The notes beneath the pieces were generated by a model. The model did not search any database. It saw nothing but the letters and a program-made list of their open reading frames with translations, and was not told the DNA's origin. Both the position numbers and the translations under genes were made by a program. A stretch of 64,000 bases of DNA. It comes from Streptomyces sp. NBC_01707. Its GTDB lineage: Bacteria; Actinomycetota; Actinomycetes; Streptomycetales; Streptomycetaceae. Below, in pieces: positions 35,234 to 44,149 of the stretch. Numbering within the stretch: position 1 is the stretch's first letter; each line of letters opens with the position of its first letter. The stretch lies in NCBI RefSeq assembly GCF_041438805.1, contig NZ_CP109190.1, forward strand, positions 5,766,001-5,830,000, read 5' to 3'.

Positions 35234-37126
35234 GTGACCACCGCGGAGCCGAGACCCGGCCGTGAGGCGGCCGGGAACACTGATGTGCGAGGCGACGTGA
35301 CGAGCGGCAGTGGTGGCAGCATGAATGTCCGGCTGCCTGCTCCGCGTACCCCGGAACCGTCGGCGACGGCCACCGAAGCGCCGGGACCGCCCGGGCAGGC
35401 CCGCAGCCGGCAGGCCCGTACCCGGCAGCTGCTGCGTCACCCCGTCACCATTGCTACGGCGGCTGCCGCGGTCACCCACATCCTCTGGTTCTTCCTCTTC
35501 GCGAACAGCGGCGGCGATCTCGCGGCGCAGGACGCCTGGGCCGAGTTCGTCGGCCGGTATCCCGGTACCGCGTACAACCTTGCCTGGTACGGGGGCATGC
35601 ACCCCGTCTCGTACAGCGTGGTCTCGCCGTATCTGATGTCCGTGCTCGGCGTCCGCACGACGATGATGATCGCCGGGACGGTGTCGGCGGGGCTGACCGC
35701 GTTGATCGTGGTGCGGGTCCGGGCCGTCCGCAACCCGCTCGCCTGCTCGCTCGCCGGAGTGTTCGCGTACCTGTGCAACGCGCTGTCCGGGCGGGTGACG
35801 TTCGGGCTCGGAATGATGTTCGCGCTGGGTGCGGTGGCCGCGGTGTTCTGCTGGCCGTACCGGTGGCGCCACAAGCGCTGGGCGAAGGCGGCCGTCGCCG
35901 CGCCGCTCGCCGGGCTTGCCACGGCGGGCAGCCCCGTCGCGGGGCTGTTCCTCGGTGTGGTGGCCGCCGCGCTGTTCCTGAACAAGCGGCGCCCCGGCGC
36001 GTACGCACTGGGCCTGGCGCCGGTCGTCGTCGTCGCGCTGTCGGCGTGGCTGTTCCCGTTCTCCGGTACGCAGCCGATGTCGATCGCGACGCTGTCCCTG
36101 CCGTTCCTCTTCGCCGTTCTCACCTTCGTCCTCGTGCCGAGGGAATGGCGCACGGTCCGCACCGCTGCCGCCGTCTACGGGACCGGGACGCTGCTGACCT
36201 ATGTGGTCGACTCGCAGATCGGCTCCAACGTCACACGGATGGCGATGCTGTTCGCCGGGGTGGTGCTGCTCGCCGCGCTGCCGTACGCCGTGCCGCGCTC
36301 GCGGCGCTGGTACGCGCTGATCCTGGCGTTCGTCGGCATGAACATCTGGGTCGGCGTCAAGGGCGTGGACGACATCGTCCGTACCGCCCCCGCCGCCTCC
36401 TGGACTCGGGAACTGGCCCCGCTGGTCAACGAGCTCCAGGAGGTCGGCGCGGAACGCGGCAGGGTCGAGGTGGTGCCCGCCAGCAGCCACCGCGAGGCCT
36501 CCGCGCTCGCCCCGTACGTCAATCTGGCCCGCGGCTGGAACCGGCAGGCCGACATGGAGCGCAACCCGCTCTTCTACGACGACACCCTGAACCCCGTGAA
36601 CTACCGCCAGTGGCTCGATCGCTGGGCGGTGCACTACGTGGTGCTGCCCACGGGGGAGCCTGACTCCACCGGTGCGATGCAGGAGGCGGTGCTGGTCCAG
36701 AAGGGCCAGCCGTACCTGAAGGCCATCTGGGCCGACTCCAACTGGCAGCTCTTCGAGGTCGACAGCCCGGTGCCGCTGGCCGACCCGCCGGCGACGGTGG
36801 ACCGGGCCGGTGCGGGTGAGCTGACCATCCATGTGAAGCGGGCCGGCCGGGTGCTGATCCGGATCCCGTATTCGCGCTGGCTCGCCCTGGTCGACGACGA
36901 GGGCAAGAGTGTGGAGCGGCCGCAGGAGACCGAGGCGTCCAAGCGGCGTGTGGACCAGGACAGCCCGCGGACCTTCGTCAACACGAACGGCTGCCTGCTC
37001 AAGGTGGACGAGGACGAGGACGGCGACGAGTGGACGGAACTGCTCGCGCCGCGCCCCGGGGTGTACCGGCTGGCAGCCCCGTACCAGCTGTCGCCCGGTA
37101 CACCGTGCCCGGAGGAGCTGCGCTGA
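35234..37126 (+). CDS. Polytopic membrane protein, GT-C glycosyltransferase-like
   Basis: 630 residues from GTG at 35234 with GGGGAGAAG upstream. After a 70-residue disordered N-terminus come about 11 membrane segments to about residue 380, then a 240-residue extracytoplasmic domain. The first outside loop, NSGGDLAAQDAWAEFVGRYPG, has an acidic pair where GT-C transferases keep their metal-binding Asp/Glu. The C-terminal part (DTLNPVNYRQWLDRWAVHYVVLP...WQLFEVDSPVPL) looks like the soluble domain of bacterial oligosaccharide or mannosyl transferases. Automated pipelines may call such proteins MFS transporters; the topology fits a transferase better. Not proven. It could act on cell-wall glycans. 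Confidence 0.7.
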   Translation: MTTAEPRPGREAAGNTDVRGDVTSGSGGSMNVRLPAPRTPEPSATATEAPGPPGQARSRQARTRQLLRHPVTIATAAAAVTHILWFFLFANSGGDLAAQDAWAEFVGRYPGTAYNLAWYGGMHPVSYSVVSPYLMSVLGVRTTMMIAGTVSAGLTALIVVRVRAVRNPLACSLAGVFAYLCNALSGRVTFGLGMMFALGAVAAVFCWPYRWRHKRWAKAAVAAPLAGLATAGSPVAGLFLGVVAAALFLNKRRPGAYALGLAPVVVVALSAWLFPFSGTQPMSIATLSLPFLFAVLTFVLVPREWRTVRTAAAVYGTGTLLTYVVDSQIGSNVTRMAMLFAGVVLLAALPYAVPRSRRWYALILAFVGMNIWVGVKGVDDIVRTAPAASWTRELAPLVNELQEVGAERGRVEVVPASSHREASALAPYVNLARGWNRQADMERNPLFYDDTLNPVNYRQWLDRWAVHYVVLPTGEPDSTGAMQEAVLVQKGQPYLKAIWADSNWQLFEVDSPVPLADPPATVDRAGAGELTIHVKRAGRVLIRIPYSRWLALVDDEGKSVERPQETEASKRRVDQDSPRTFVNTNGCLLKVDEDEDGDEWTELLAPRPGVYRLAAPYQLSPGTPCPEELR

Positions 37127-37222
37127 GGAGGGCGCAGGCAGGGAGCCGCAGGTGAGGAGAGAGCGAGCGAATCGTGCACGGTCTCTCCCTCCGGGCGCGT
37201 TGCCCTGGCATGGTGTGCTGCC

Positions 37223-38173
37223 ATGAGGTGCCAACGGTGTGGCAGTGAACAGCGAGGTGCGCTGCCGGGATTGGTCTGTCCGGACTGCGGATCGGTGGCC
37301 CGGTCGGCCGGCGGGGACGGTTCCTGGATCGCCCGTGAGACGCTCGCGGGCCGGCTTTCCACGCTGCCGCGGAGCAGAAAGGCCCTGCTGGCGGCGGGAG
37401 TCGTGGTGGTGGCCGGGTCGCTGGTCACGGGCGCCTCGCTGCTCGCTTCGGGCGGCGACGACAGCGGTCGGCGTACGGGGGCGGTGGGGCGCGCGGGTAT
37501 CCCGCCGGACGGCATCGGGGGCGGCGCCCCGACCCGGATCGGCCCGTCCGGAACCGAGAGCCCGGACCCGGCACCCACCTCTTCGAAGTCGCCGTCACCA
37601 CCGCCGTCGCCCCGAGATCCCAGCCCGTCCCGTACTCTCAAGTACCCGCCCGGCAAGGGCGGTTACGCCTACACAGCCTGGGCCGGGCCAGGCTGCTCGA
37701 CAGGTGAGTACCGTGAGCACGGCCGGTTCGAGGACGGTGACGACGGCTGGTACACGGTCGACTCCGGTGGCTACCGGGGCAGTACGTGCGACGGGCGGTT
37801 CAGCGCCGTGCCGATGTCGGGCAGCACGACCCAGGACCGGGGCAACACCGCCACCTGGTCCTGGCACCTGGGCAGCGGCTACCGCGAGTGCGCGCTGACC
37901 GTCTTCGTACCGGACAGCGGCCGCGACCGCGACGTGGCGGGGAACCCCACCGTGTACCGGGTGCTCTCGAATCCGGATGACGCCGACTCCGCGTATACGG
38001 GCTTCGCGGTACGCCAGACCGTGCATCGCGGCACCCCCGTCGATGTGAGCAGCTACCCGGTGAAGGGCGACACGTTCGCGGTGCAGCTGATCGACCGGGG
38101 GCGCGACTGGGGTGACGAGGAACTGGTGGGCGCGCATCACGCAGCGGCGCAGCTGAGGGTGGACTGCCGCTGA
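37223..38173 (+). CDS. Zinc-ribbon membrane-anchored protein of unknown function
   Basis: 316 residues, ATG at 37223. It begins with a zinc ribbon (C3xxC6 and C19xxC22), has one membrane helix at about 53-75, a Pro/Ser-rich linker at about 110-137, and an extracellular beta-rich domain of about 170 residues with several Cys (GPGCSTGEYREHGRF, STCDGRFSA, YRECALTVFVPD, RVDCR). The layout, an inside zinc ribbon and an outside domain, suggests an envelope sensor or adaptor. No named family is recognised. It follows the GT-C-like gene by 96 bases, possibly in one transcript. Confidence 0.78.
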   Translation: MRCQRCGSEQRGALPGLVCPDCGSVARSAGGDGSWIARETLAGRLSTLPRSRKALLAAGVVVVAGSLVTGASLLASGGDDSGRRTGAVGRAGIPPDGIGGGAPTRIGPSGTESPDPAPTSSKSPSPPPSPRDPSPSRTLKYPPGKGGYAYTAWAGPGCSTGEYREHGRFEDGDDGWYTVDSGGYRGSTCDGRFSAVPMSGSTTQDRGNTATWSWHLGSGYRECALTVFVPDSGRDRDVAGNPTVYRVLSNPDDADSAYTGFAVRQTVHRGTPVDVSSYPVKGDTFAVQLIDRGRDWGDEELVGAHHAAAQLRVDCR

Positions 38174-38239
38174 GGCCGACCGCCGAGGTGCCGGGCGGAA
38201 CGGCAGGTATCCGTCCGGCTGGGGGGTCATAGTGGACGC

Positions 38240-38521
38240 ATGAGCCTGACCACCGACGGAGAGCCACCCGGCCCTGTGCGGTTCTGCCTTCTGTGCGATC
38301 GTCGGGGTTGCCAGGCGCGGGCCGTGTTCGACATGGTCATCGCGGACCCGCCACCGGACATCGAGTCGGACCTGTTCGGCCACTTCCTCCACAGCGCGAC
38401 CCTCGCCTCCCCGCACATCGAGGAGCTCGGCTGGAAGTACGTCCAGCAGGAGGGCTACTGGTGCCCGGCATGCGCCGCCCCGGGCCGTCGGCCGAGGCAG
38501 AGGGGCGTCACATCGTCCTAG
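38240..38521 (+). CDS. Small Cys-rich hypothetical protein
   Basis: 93 residues from ATG at 38240. CLLCDRRGC near residue 16 and CPAC near 75 would form a split zinc site. The middle (DIESDLFGHFLHSATLASPHIEELGW) looks helical. No family recognised and no strong ribosome site. Codon use is typical of the genome, so it is likely real. Confidence 0.6.
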   Translation: MSLTTDGEPPGPVRFCLLCDRRGCQARAVFDMVIADPPPDIESDLFGHFLHSATLASPHIEELGWKYVQQEGYWCPACAAPGRRPRQRGVTSS

Positions 38522-38577
38522 GCGCATCGCGGCACGGTTCGGTGACCACCGAAGAGTCCCGCCTCTAGCGTCGAACC

Positions 38578-39123
38578 ATGACGACAACGACCCGCTCCAC
38601 CTCCGGCACCGCACCCGGCTCCGTCCCGGCGACCGACGACCGCGACCCCGCCGGGATCGTCGCGGACATGGTCGACCACGTCCTGGCCCTCGCCGCGACC
38701 TGGGCGGCCTGGGACGGGCGCCCCGTCCCGGCCGACGACCGTGTCCATACGCCGCACAAGGCGATCCGCCGCGTCGCCGACCATCTGGTCGACCACCTCG
38801 CCGAGATGGAGGCGCGGCTCGTGGGGGAGGAGACGCAACCGGACCACTGGCACGCCTCGGCGACCACCACCGGGGCGGACCTCGCCCCGTTCACCGGGGC
38901 CGATCTCGACGAGGCCCGCAGCCGGCTGACCCGACTGGCCAGGATCTGGGCGAACCGTCTCGACGCGCTGACGCCCGAGCAGCTGGACCGTTCTCCCGGC
39001 ATCGGCTGGACGTTCCGGCAACTCGCCTTCCACGTAGCGGAATCGACCTACTACGCGGATGCCGTAGGAGACCTCTCACCCACCCGCATGCCCGAGCGCG
39101 CCGAACGGATCCCGACACCATGA
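38578..39123 (+). CDS. DinB-superfamily-like protein
   Basis: 181 residues, ATG at 38578. It looks like a four-helix bundle: VDHVLALAATWAAWD, PHKAIRRVADHLVDHLAEMEARL with His at the metal positions, and a last helix FRQLAFHVAESTYYADAVG that supplies the third His. This is the DinB/YfiT pattern, found in mycothiol- or bacillithiol-dependent transferases and many uncharacterised proteins. Its stop overlaps the next start by 4 bases (ATGA), so the two genes are coupled. Function unknown. Confidence 0.75.
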   Translation: MTTTTRSTSGTAPGSVPATDDRDPAGIVADMVDHVLALAATWAAWDGRPVPADDRVHTPHKAIRRVADHLVDHLAEMEARLVGEETQPDHWHASATTTGADLAPFTGADLDEARSRLTRLARIWANRLDALTPEQLDRSPGIGWTFRQLAFHVAESTYYADAVGDLSPTRMPERAERIPTP

Positions 39124-39947
39124 CCTCCCTGGTCGCCTTCACGGCGTTCAGTTCCCTGCACCGCGCGACGACCACGTCACCGCTGCTGCTCCCCAACGCC
39201 TGGGACCACGCCTCGGCGACGGCCCTGAGCGAGCAGGGCTTCCCCGCCATCGGCACCACAAGCCTCGCGGTGGCCGCGGCGGCCGGACTGCCCGACGGTA
39301 CGGGAGCGACCCGCGAGGAGACCGTGCTTCTGACCCGGCGACTGGGCGCCGGGCCGTATCTGCTCTCGGTGGATGCCGAGGGCGGGTTCAGCGACGACCC
39401 GGCCGAGGTGGCCGAGCTGGCCCGTGAACTGGCGGCGGCGGGGGCGGTCGGCATCAACCTGGAGGACGGCAGGGGCGACGGCACCCTCACCCCTGTGGAG
39501 CTGCACGCGGCGAAGATCGCGGCGGTGAAGGCCGCCGTCCCGCATCTCTTCGTGAACGCCCGCACCGACACGCACTGGCTCGGTGGCCGGGAGGCGGCGA
39601 CGGCCGCGACGATGGGCCGGCTCGACGCGTATCGGCAGGCGGGCGCGGACGGTGTGTTCGTCCCCGGCCTGACCGACCCCACCGCGATCGCCGCGCTGGT
39701 GAAGAGCCTGGACGCGCCCCTCAACATCCTCTACTCGCCGTCCGGGCCCACGGTCGCCCAGCTCGGCGAGCTGGGCGTGCGCAGGATGAGCCTCGGCTCG
39801 CTGCTGTACCGGGCGGCACTCGGGGAGGCGATGGCCGTGGCGGCGAACATCCGGGCGGGTCGGCCGGTGGGCGGGGACACACCGACGTACGCACAGGTGC
39901 AGAACCTGAGCGTACGCGGGCACGCCCCGGGCCCGGGCTCCGGCTGA
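39120..39947 (+). CDS. Isocitrate lyase/PEP mutase-superfamily protein
   Basis: 275 residues starting at ATG 39120 inside the previous stop. TIM-barrel pattern: LLLPNAWDHASATALSEQGFPAIGTTS at the start, LLSVDAEGGFSDDPAEVAELA with the metal-binding Asp, VGINLEDGR, and LFVNARTDTHWL. The lyase Cys motif (KKCGH) of true isocitrate/methylisocitrate lyases is absent, so it belongs to the PEP-mutase/oxaloacetate-decarboxylase-like group whose members cleave or rearrange small 2-oxo or phosphono acids. Real substrate unknown. Confidence 0.88.
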   Translation: MTSLVAFTAFSSLHRATTTSPLLLPNAWDHASATALSEQGFPAIGTTSLAVAAAAGLPDGTGATREETVLLTRRLGAGPYLLSVDAEGGFSDDPAEVAELARELAAAGAVGINLEDGRGDGTLTPVELHAAKIAAVKAAVPHLFVNARTDTHWLGGREAATAATMGRLDAYRQAGADGVFVPGLTDPTAIAALVKSLDAPLNILYSPSGPTVAQLGELGVRRMSLGSLLYRAALGEAMAVAANIRAGRPVGGDTPTYAQVQNLSVRGHAPGPGSG

Positions 39948-40097
39948 GCCCGTGCGATCAGTCGGTGAATCCGTCGCCGAAGCAGGAGGGTCCGGCAGGC
40001 CCACCGACCGGACGATCCGGTCGCCGTGATACCGCCGGTCCCCGTCGTGAACAGCTGAACCGACGCCGTCGTTCTCGTCCGTTCGTGGCATGACCCT

Positions 40098-43034
40098 CTA
40101 CCGGGGCTCGCGGCCCTCGGGCCCTTCAGCCGCCGGTGCACGGCCGGCGCGGTGTGCACGGGCGCCGTGCACGTCGAGCACGGTCCGGAACTGCTCGCGC
40201 GCCTCGCGGAGGCGGCCGGTCGCCAGGTAGGCGCGGCCCAGACGGCTACGGATGTCCATCTCCAGCCAGTCGCAGCTGGGATCGGTGAGCGGGTTCAGCA
40301 ACTGGTGCTGAACCAGGGCCTGGTGATGGAGGGCGATGGCCGCGGCCGGGTTTCCCTCGCCCTGCTCCGCCGTGCCCAGCCGGGTCAGGCTGCGCGCGCA
40401 GAGAAAGATGTCCCCGACCTGCTCGACCAGGCGGATCGCTTCGCGGTACAGGCTCTTGGCTTCACCGTAGTGGCCGAGGCGGAGGTGGACGTCGGCGGCG
40501 CAGCTCAGGGGCCTGCCGAGCATGCGCGGTCTGCCGTCCGTCTCGGCACGGGTGCGGGCTTCGGCGAAGCAGGCCAGCGCTTCCTCGTTCCGTCCCCCGA
40601 ACTGGTGGGTGAGGCCGAGGATGACGAGTGCCGTCGAGGCTACCCAGTCGTTGCGCAGTCGCCCGGCCAGGTCCACCGCCGCGGTGACGTGGCGAATCGC
40701 CCCGTCGCCGTCACCCACACTCAGGTCGAGAGCGCCCAGCCCGGCGAGAGTACGGACCTCTTCGCCCGGGTCGGGGCGTCGTCGGACGAGGTCCAGCGCC
40801 TCGGTGAAGCAGGTGCGCGCCTGCGTGTACCTGCGTTGGTGTACGGCGGTGTAGCCCAAGCAGTTGCGCAGTGCGGGGGCCATCCGCTCGTCGGTTGCCT
40901 CGTCCACGTGGTCGAGCGCGATCTCAAGTGCTGTCTGGCACTCGTGGTAGCGGCCCTGCCGTACGAAGTAGTCGACCAGCGCCTCGGCGATCCAGCAGGC
41001 GTAGTCGGCTTCGCCGAGGGCCGCGGCGTGTCCGACGACGTCGGCGAGCTCTCCACCGGCCGCGTCCAGCCAGGCTGCCGCCTCCTGCCAGGTCGTGAAA
41101 GGTGCTCCATCCGGCGGAGGTCCGGTGGGGAAGCTGCGGGAGCCCCAGTCACTGGCGATCCGGGCCGCGTCCAGATAAAGGCGGAGCGCGGCTGTGCGTG
41201 CGGCGGAGGCCTCGGCGGGCGCGGCCTCCGCGAGGTGTCTTGCGTGCACGCGCACCAGGTCGTGCAATCGATAGCGGCCCGGACGCGGCTGCTGCAGAAG
41301 ACTCGTGTCGACCAGGCTCTCCAGGATCTGCTCGGTGGCGTGGGACGGCCCATGGAGCATGGTCGCCGACGTCAGCACGTCGAACTCGACCGTCGGTGCC
41401 AGACCCAGGGCACGGAATCCGCGCTGCTGCTCGGGTGCGAGATGTTCGTACGACAGGGTGAAGGCCGCCTCCACGCTGCGATCCCCGACGCTCAGTTCGC
41501 CGAGCCTGTGCTCATCGCCTGCCATGCGGCCCGCCAGGTACTCCACCGTCCAGGTGCTGCGGTTCTGCAGCCGCGACCCGGCGATGCGCAGTGCCAGCGG
41601 CAGTCCGTCGCAGAGCCCGACCAGCTGATGGGTCGCCTCCGGCTCCCTGCCCGCGCGCTCCTCTCCGATGATGTGCGTGAGCAGGGACACCGCGTCCCCG
41701 CTGTCCAGGGGCTCCAGGGTGACCCGTCGGTCGGCGTCGAGTTCGGCCAGCCGGCGTCGGCCGGCCACCAGTACCCTGCTTCCCGCCCCTGCCGGCAGCA
41801 GCGGCCGTATCTGGTCGGCGTCCAGGGCGTCGTCCAGCACGAGGAGCAGTCGAAGCGGGCTCGTCGCCGCCCGCCAGACCGCGGTGAGCTCTTCGAGGTC
41901 GCTCGGCAGTTCGCCTTTGGCCGCGCCGAGCGATCGCAGCAGCCGCTGCAGCGCCTGCTCCGGCGATTGCCGCCGCTGCGTGCTGTGCGCTCGCAGGTCC
42001 GCGAACAGGCAGCCGTCCGGGTAATCGGCGCTGAGCTCCCGGGCCGCGCGCACGACGAGCGCGGTCTTGCCGACGCCGGCCGTACCGTCCACCGTCACGA
42101 TCGATACGGATCCGGGCGCGGAAGGCGCGATCAGCTGAGCCAGCTCGGCCTCCCGCCCGATCAGGTGGCCGGCGTCGCCCGGCAGTTCGTTGACGGTGCG
42201 GCCGGGCCGGGGCCGGGTGGAAGGAGCGGCGGAGCGCGCCGTGGCCCGGCCGAGGAGGAGTTCGTCGTCCCGGCGCAGCACCGCTTCATGTACCCGACGG
42301 AGCTCATCGCCGGGATCGACCCCGAGCTCGTCGCGCAGTCGCTCGCACATGTCCTGATGGACGGCGAGGGCCTCCGCCTGGCGTCCGTTGCCGTACAGGG
42401 CGCGCATGCGCAACGCCGCGAGCGACTCGTCGTACGGACCGGACGCCGACAGGGCGCCGAGACCGTCCAGGGCATCGGCGAACCGGCCGAGCAGAACCAG
42501 GCACTCGAGCCGTTCCACCCGAACCCCGAGGAGGCGCTCCAGCAGTCGCTGCCGTTCGACGTCGGCGAACGGTCCGGGCAGCCCGGCCAGCGGCTCGCCG
42601 TCGAACAGGTCGAGTGCGGCCGACAACCGGTCCACCGCGGTGGCCGGATCCCCGGACGCCTTCGCGCGCCGAGCGCCCTCGATGTGCTCGGCCAGGTCCG
42701 CCGCATCGAGCTGGACGTCGTCGACGACGAGGCGGTAACCGCCCCCTTCCCCGCGGATCATCGAATCCGCCGGCCCGGTGCCCTCCGCGTCGAGGGTCTG
42801 CCGCAACCCGTAGATGTAGCTGGGCAGTACCTTGCGGCCGGTTCTCGGTGGCTCGGCCCCCCAGACCCCGTCGAGCAACTGTTCGTGGCTCACCAGGAAG
42901 CCCGGACGCAGCGCCAGCGCGGCCAGCACGGCTTGTCGCCGGACGGGCCCCAGGGGCAGCTGGACCCCGCCACGCCAGGCCCGCACCGGCCCGAGCACGG
43001 CAAGCCGGAGCCGTCGACAAGAACCCGCGCCCAC
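40098..43034 (-). CDS. AfsR-like SARP transcriptional regulator (BTAD, NB-ARC, TPR)
   Basis: 978 residues if the GTG at 43034 is used; GGAGG stands 6 bases before it, whereas the ATG pair at 43061-43064 has no ribosome site. Domain order: winged helix of the OmpR type (about 8-90, LRLAVLGPVRAWRGG), BTAD domain (about 95-240), NB-ARC ATPase with Walker A GTAGVGKTALV at about 320, then winged-helix linker and tetratricopeptide repeats to the C-terminus. This is the AfsR/large-SARP layout that activates secondary-metabolite or other operons in response to nucleotide state. No biosynthetic cluster adjoins it here, so the target is elsewhere or is the divergent gene at 43223. Confidence 0.9.
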   Translation of the reverse strand: MGAGSCRRLRLAVLGPVRAWRGGVQLPLGPVRRQAVLAALALRPGFLVSHEQLLDGVWGAEPPRTGRKVLPSYIYGLRQTLDAEGTGPADSMIRGEGGGYRLVVDDVQLDAADLAEHIEGARRAKASGDPATAVDRLSAALDLFDGEPLAGLPGPFADVERQRLLERLLGVRVERLECLVLLGRFADALDGLGALSASGPYDESLAALRMRALYGNGRQAEALAVHQDMCERLRDELGVDPGDELRRVHEAVLRRDDELLLGRATARSAAPSTRPRPGRTVNELPGDAGHLIGREAELAQLIAPSAPGSVSIVTVDGTAGVGKTALVVRAARELSADYPDGCLFADLRAHSTQRRQSPEQALQRLLRSLGAAKGELPSDLEELTAVWRAATSPLRLLLVLDDALDADQIRPLLPAGAGSRVLVAGRRRLAELDADRRVTLEPLDSGDAVSLLTHIIGEERAGREPEATHQLVGLCDGLPLALRIAGSRLQNRSTWTVEYLAGRMAGDEHRLGELSVGDRSVEAAFTLSYEHLAPEQQRGFRALGLAPTVEFDVLTSATMLHGPSHATEQILESLVDTSLLQQPRPGRYRLHDLVRVHARHLAEAAPAEASAARTAALRLYLDAARIASDWGSRSFPTGPPPDGAPFTTWQEAAAWLDAAGGELADVVGHAAALGEADYACWIAEALVDYFVRQGRYHECQTALEIALDHVDEATDERMAPALRNCLGYTAVHQRRYTQARTCFTEALDLVRRRPDPGEEVRTLAGLGALDLSVGDGDGAIRHVTAAVDLAGRLRNDWVASTALVILGLTHQFGGRNEEALACFAEARTRAETDGRPRMLGRPLSCAADVHLRLGHYGEAKSLYREAIRLVEQVGDIFLCARSLTRLGTAEQGEGNPAAAIALHHQALVQHQLLNPLTDPSCDWLEMDIRSRLGRAYLATGRLREAREQFRTVLDVHGARAHRAGRAPAAEGPEGREPR

Positions 43035-43222
43035 CCGAAGCCTCCGCCCCGCTCCGCGCATCATCAGAATTTCATTGGCATTGCAGCGTGTGCCGCCATG
43101 GTTTGCAAGTGCCCGTCGAAACCACGGTGTTCGACCGCGGGAAGCACCGGAGGGCGCGCTGTGCCGGGCGGCGGCCGTTGGCGGGGGGAACGGCCGCCGC
43201 CCCCCGAGGAAGGAACACGGAC

Positions 43223-43798
43223 GTGACCGTCATCGACGGGTCTCTCACGAGATTGCTGAAACAGCGGAGGCTCTTCCTCACACGTGAGCGGAGCGATGCC
43301 GCGGAGATCGTGTACGTATGCGTGGACGACGGGCTCCCCGGTGGCTATCCGGTCGGGTACGTCATCCCGTCCCGTACGGGGACCTGGTTCGCGTACGCCC
43401 GAGCCCGCCCCGGCCGTGTCTTCGCCAACGACCAGGTGGACGCCGGCCTGTCGAGTGTCGAGGAGGCCGTGCGCGCCGTCCTCGATCACGCCCGCTACGG
43501 GGACGTCCTGTTCGCCCTGGAACAGCGGGCAGGCTCCGACGCCACGTACACCGCCGAGGTGAGCCGGGCCCATGCCACCTGGCTTGCCGCGCTCGCCGAG
43601 CCCGAAGGCATCACCCACCTCGGCAACGGCAGGGTGCGATTCACCGGCCCCGCCGTCGCGTATCTGCGCGGCCTTCCGGCACGCCTCGGCTGCCACGTGG
43701 ACGACGACGACCGGATCCGGATGGGCAGGGAGTCGTACCGGTTGGTCCGCGAGACCCGACGCACCGTCGAAGCACGCCCTGAAGGAGGAACGGGCTGA
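43223..43798 (+). CDS. Hypothetical protein
   Basis: 191 residues from GTG at 43223 with GAGGAAGGA upstream; the frame is open to 42614 only as antisense of the SARP gene. I recognise no domain. SVEEAVRAVLDHARYGDVLFALEQ looks helical, and the C-terminal part ends FTGPAVAYLRGLPARLGCHVDDDD. Cytosolic by composition. It is divergent from the AfsR-like gene by about 190 bases, so it may be its target. It is the last intact gene before the first tRNA-like repeat. Confidence 0.6.
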   Translation: MTVIDGSLTRLLKQRRLFLTRERSDAAEIVYVCVDDGLPGGYPVGYVIPSRTGTWFAYARARPGRVFANDQVDAGLSSVEEAVRAVLDHARYGDVLFALEQRAGSDATYTAEVSRAHATWLAALAEPEGITHLGNGRVRFTGPAVAYLRGLPARLGCHVDDDDRIRMGRESYRLVRETRRTVEARPEGGTG

Positions 43799-43857
43799 CC
43801 GACGCCGAGTTGGTGGCCGCGGCCGCCCGCTTCCTGCGGGACGAGGTCATGTCCTGA
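43795..43857 (+). CDS. Possible 20-residue ORF with CTG start, or gene remnant
   Basis: A GAAGGAGGA ribosome site (43781-43789) precedes CTG at 43795, which overlaps the stop of the previous gene (CTGA). The 20 codons read LTDAELVAAAARFLRDEVMS. The composition looks coding and ends 75 bases before the first tRNA-like repeat. It could be a coupled micropeptide or the start of a gene cut off when the island formed. Confidence 0.3.
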   Translation: MTDAELVAAAARFLRDEVMS

Positions 43858-43932
43858 CCACCATGCAGCGGGCGGCGGTCACGAGGATGTCGAAGACGCC
43901 GGACCGTGTTCGGTCCGGGGCCATCCGGCTCG

Positions 43933-43975
43933 TGCCCCCGACAGGATTCGAACCGGCGACACCCGCTTCAGAATG
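43933..43975 (-). repeat. att-like tRNA-Arg 3'-half repeat a (most diverged)
   Basis: Minus strand reads the tRNA T-arm and acceptor end with a few changes: GACAGG in place of GGCAGG, CGGCG in place of CTGCG, and CAGAATG at the anticodon end. GGTCCGGGGCC just left (43910-43920) recalls the tRNA terminator seen at repeat d. It marks the left border of the island and is probably no longer recombinogenic. Confidence 0.75.
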
Positions 43976-44149
43976 TGCATCATTCTCGATCTCGTACCCC
44001 GGTTGAGTGACGGCCACCGTGTGGTGGGGTGCGGCGTGGGCGAGCAGGGTGACGTGAGAGAGCGGGGCGTGCGGGTCGACAGCCAAGGGCTGTCCCGACA
44101 GCCCTTAGCCTGAGCTGGCCAGGAGCCCAGTCGACGTCGGGAGCAACAC
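43976..44149. other. Non-coding stretch with hairpin 44085-44106
   Basis: AAGGGCTGTC (44085-44094) and GACAGCCCTT (44097-44106) pair around two bases, 44 bases before the next gene. With so tight a loop it may be an operator rather than a terminator. No coding frame is convincing. Confidence 0.4.

Noticed and set aside
40152..43226. Plus-strand frame of 1024 codons opposite the AfsR-like gene
   Set aside because: No domains and complete antisense overlap with a protein that has a clear Walker A motif and TPRs.
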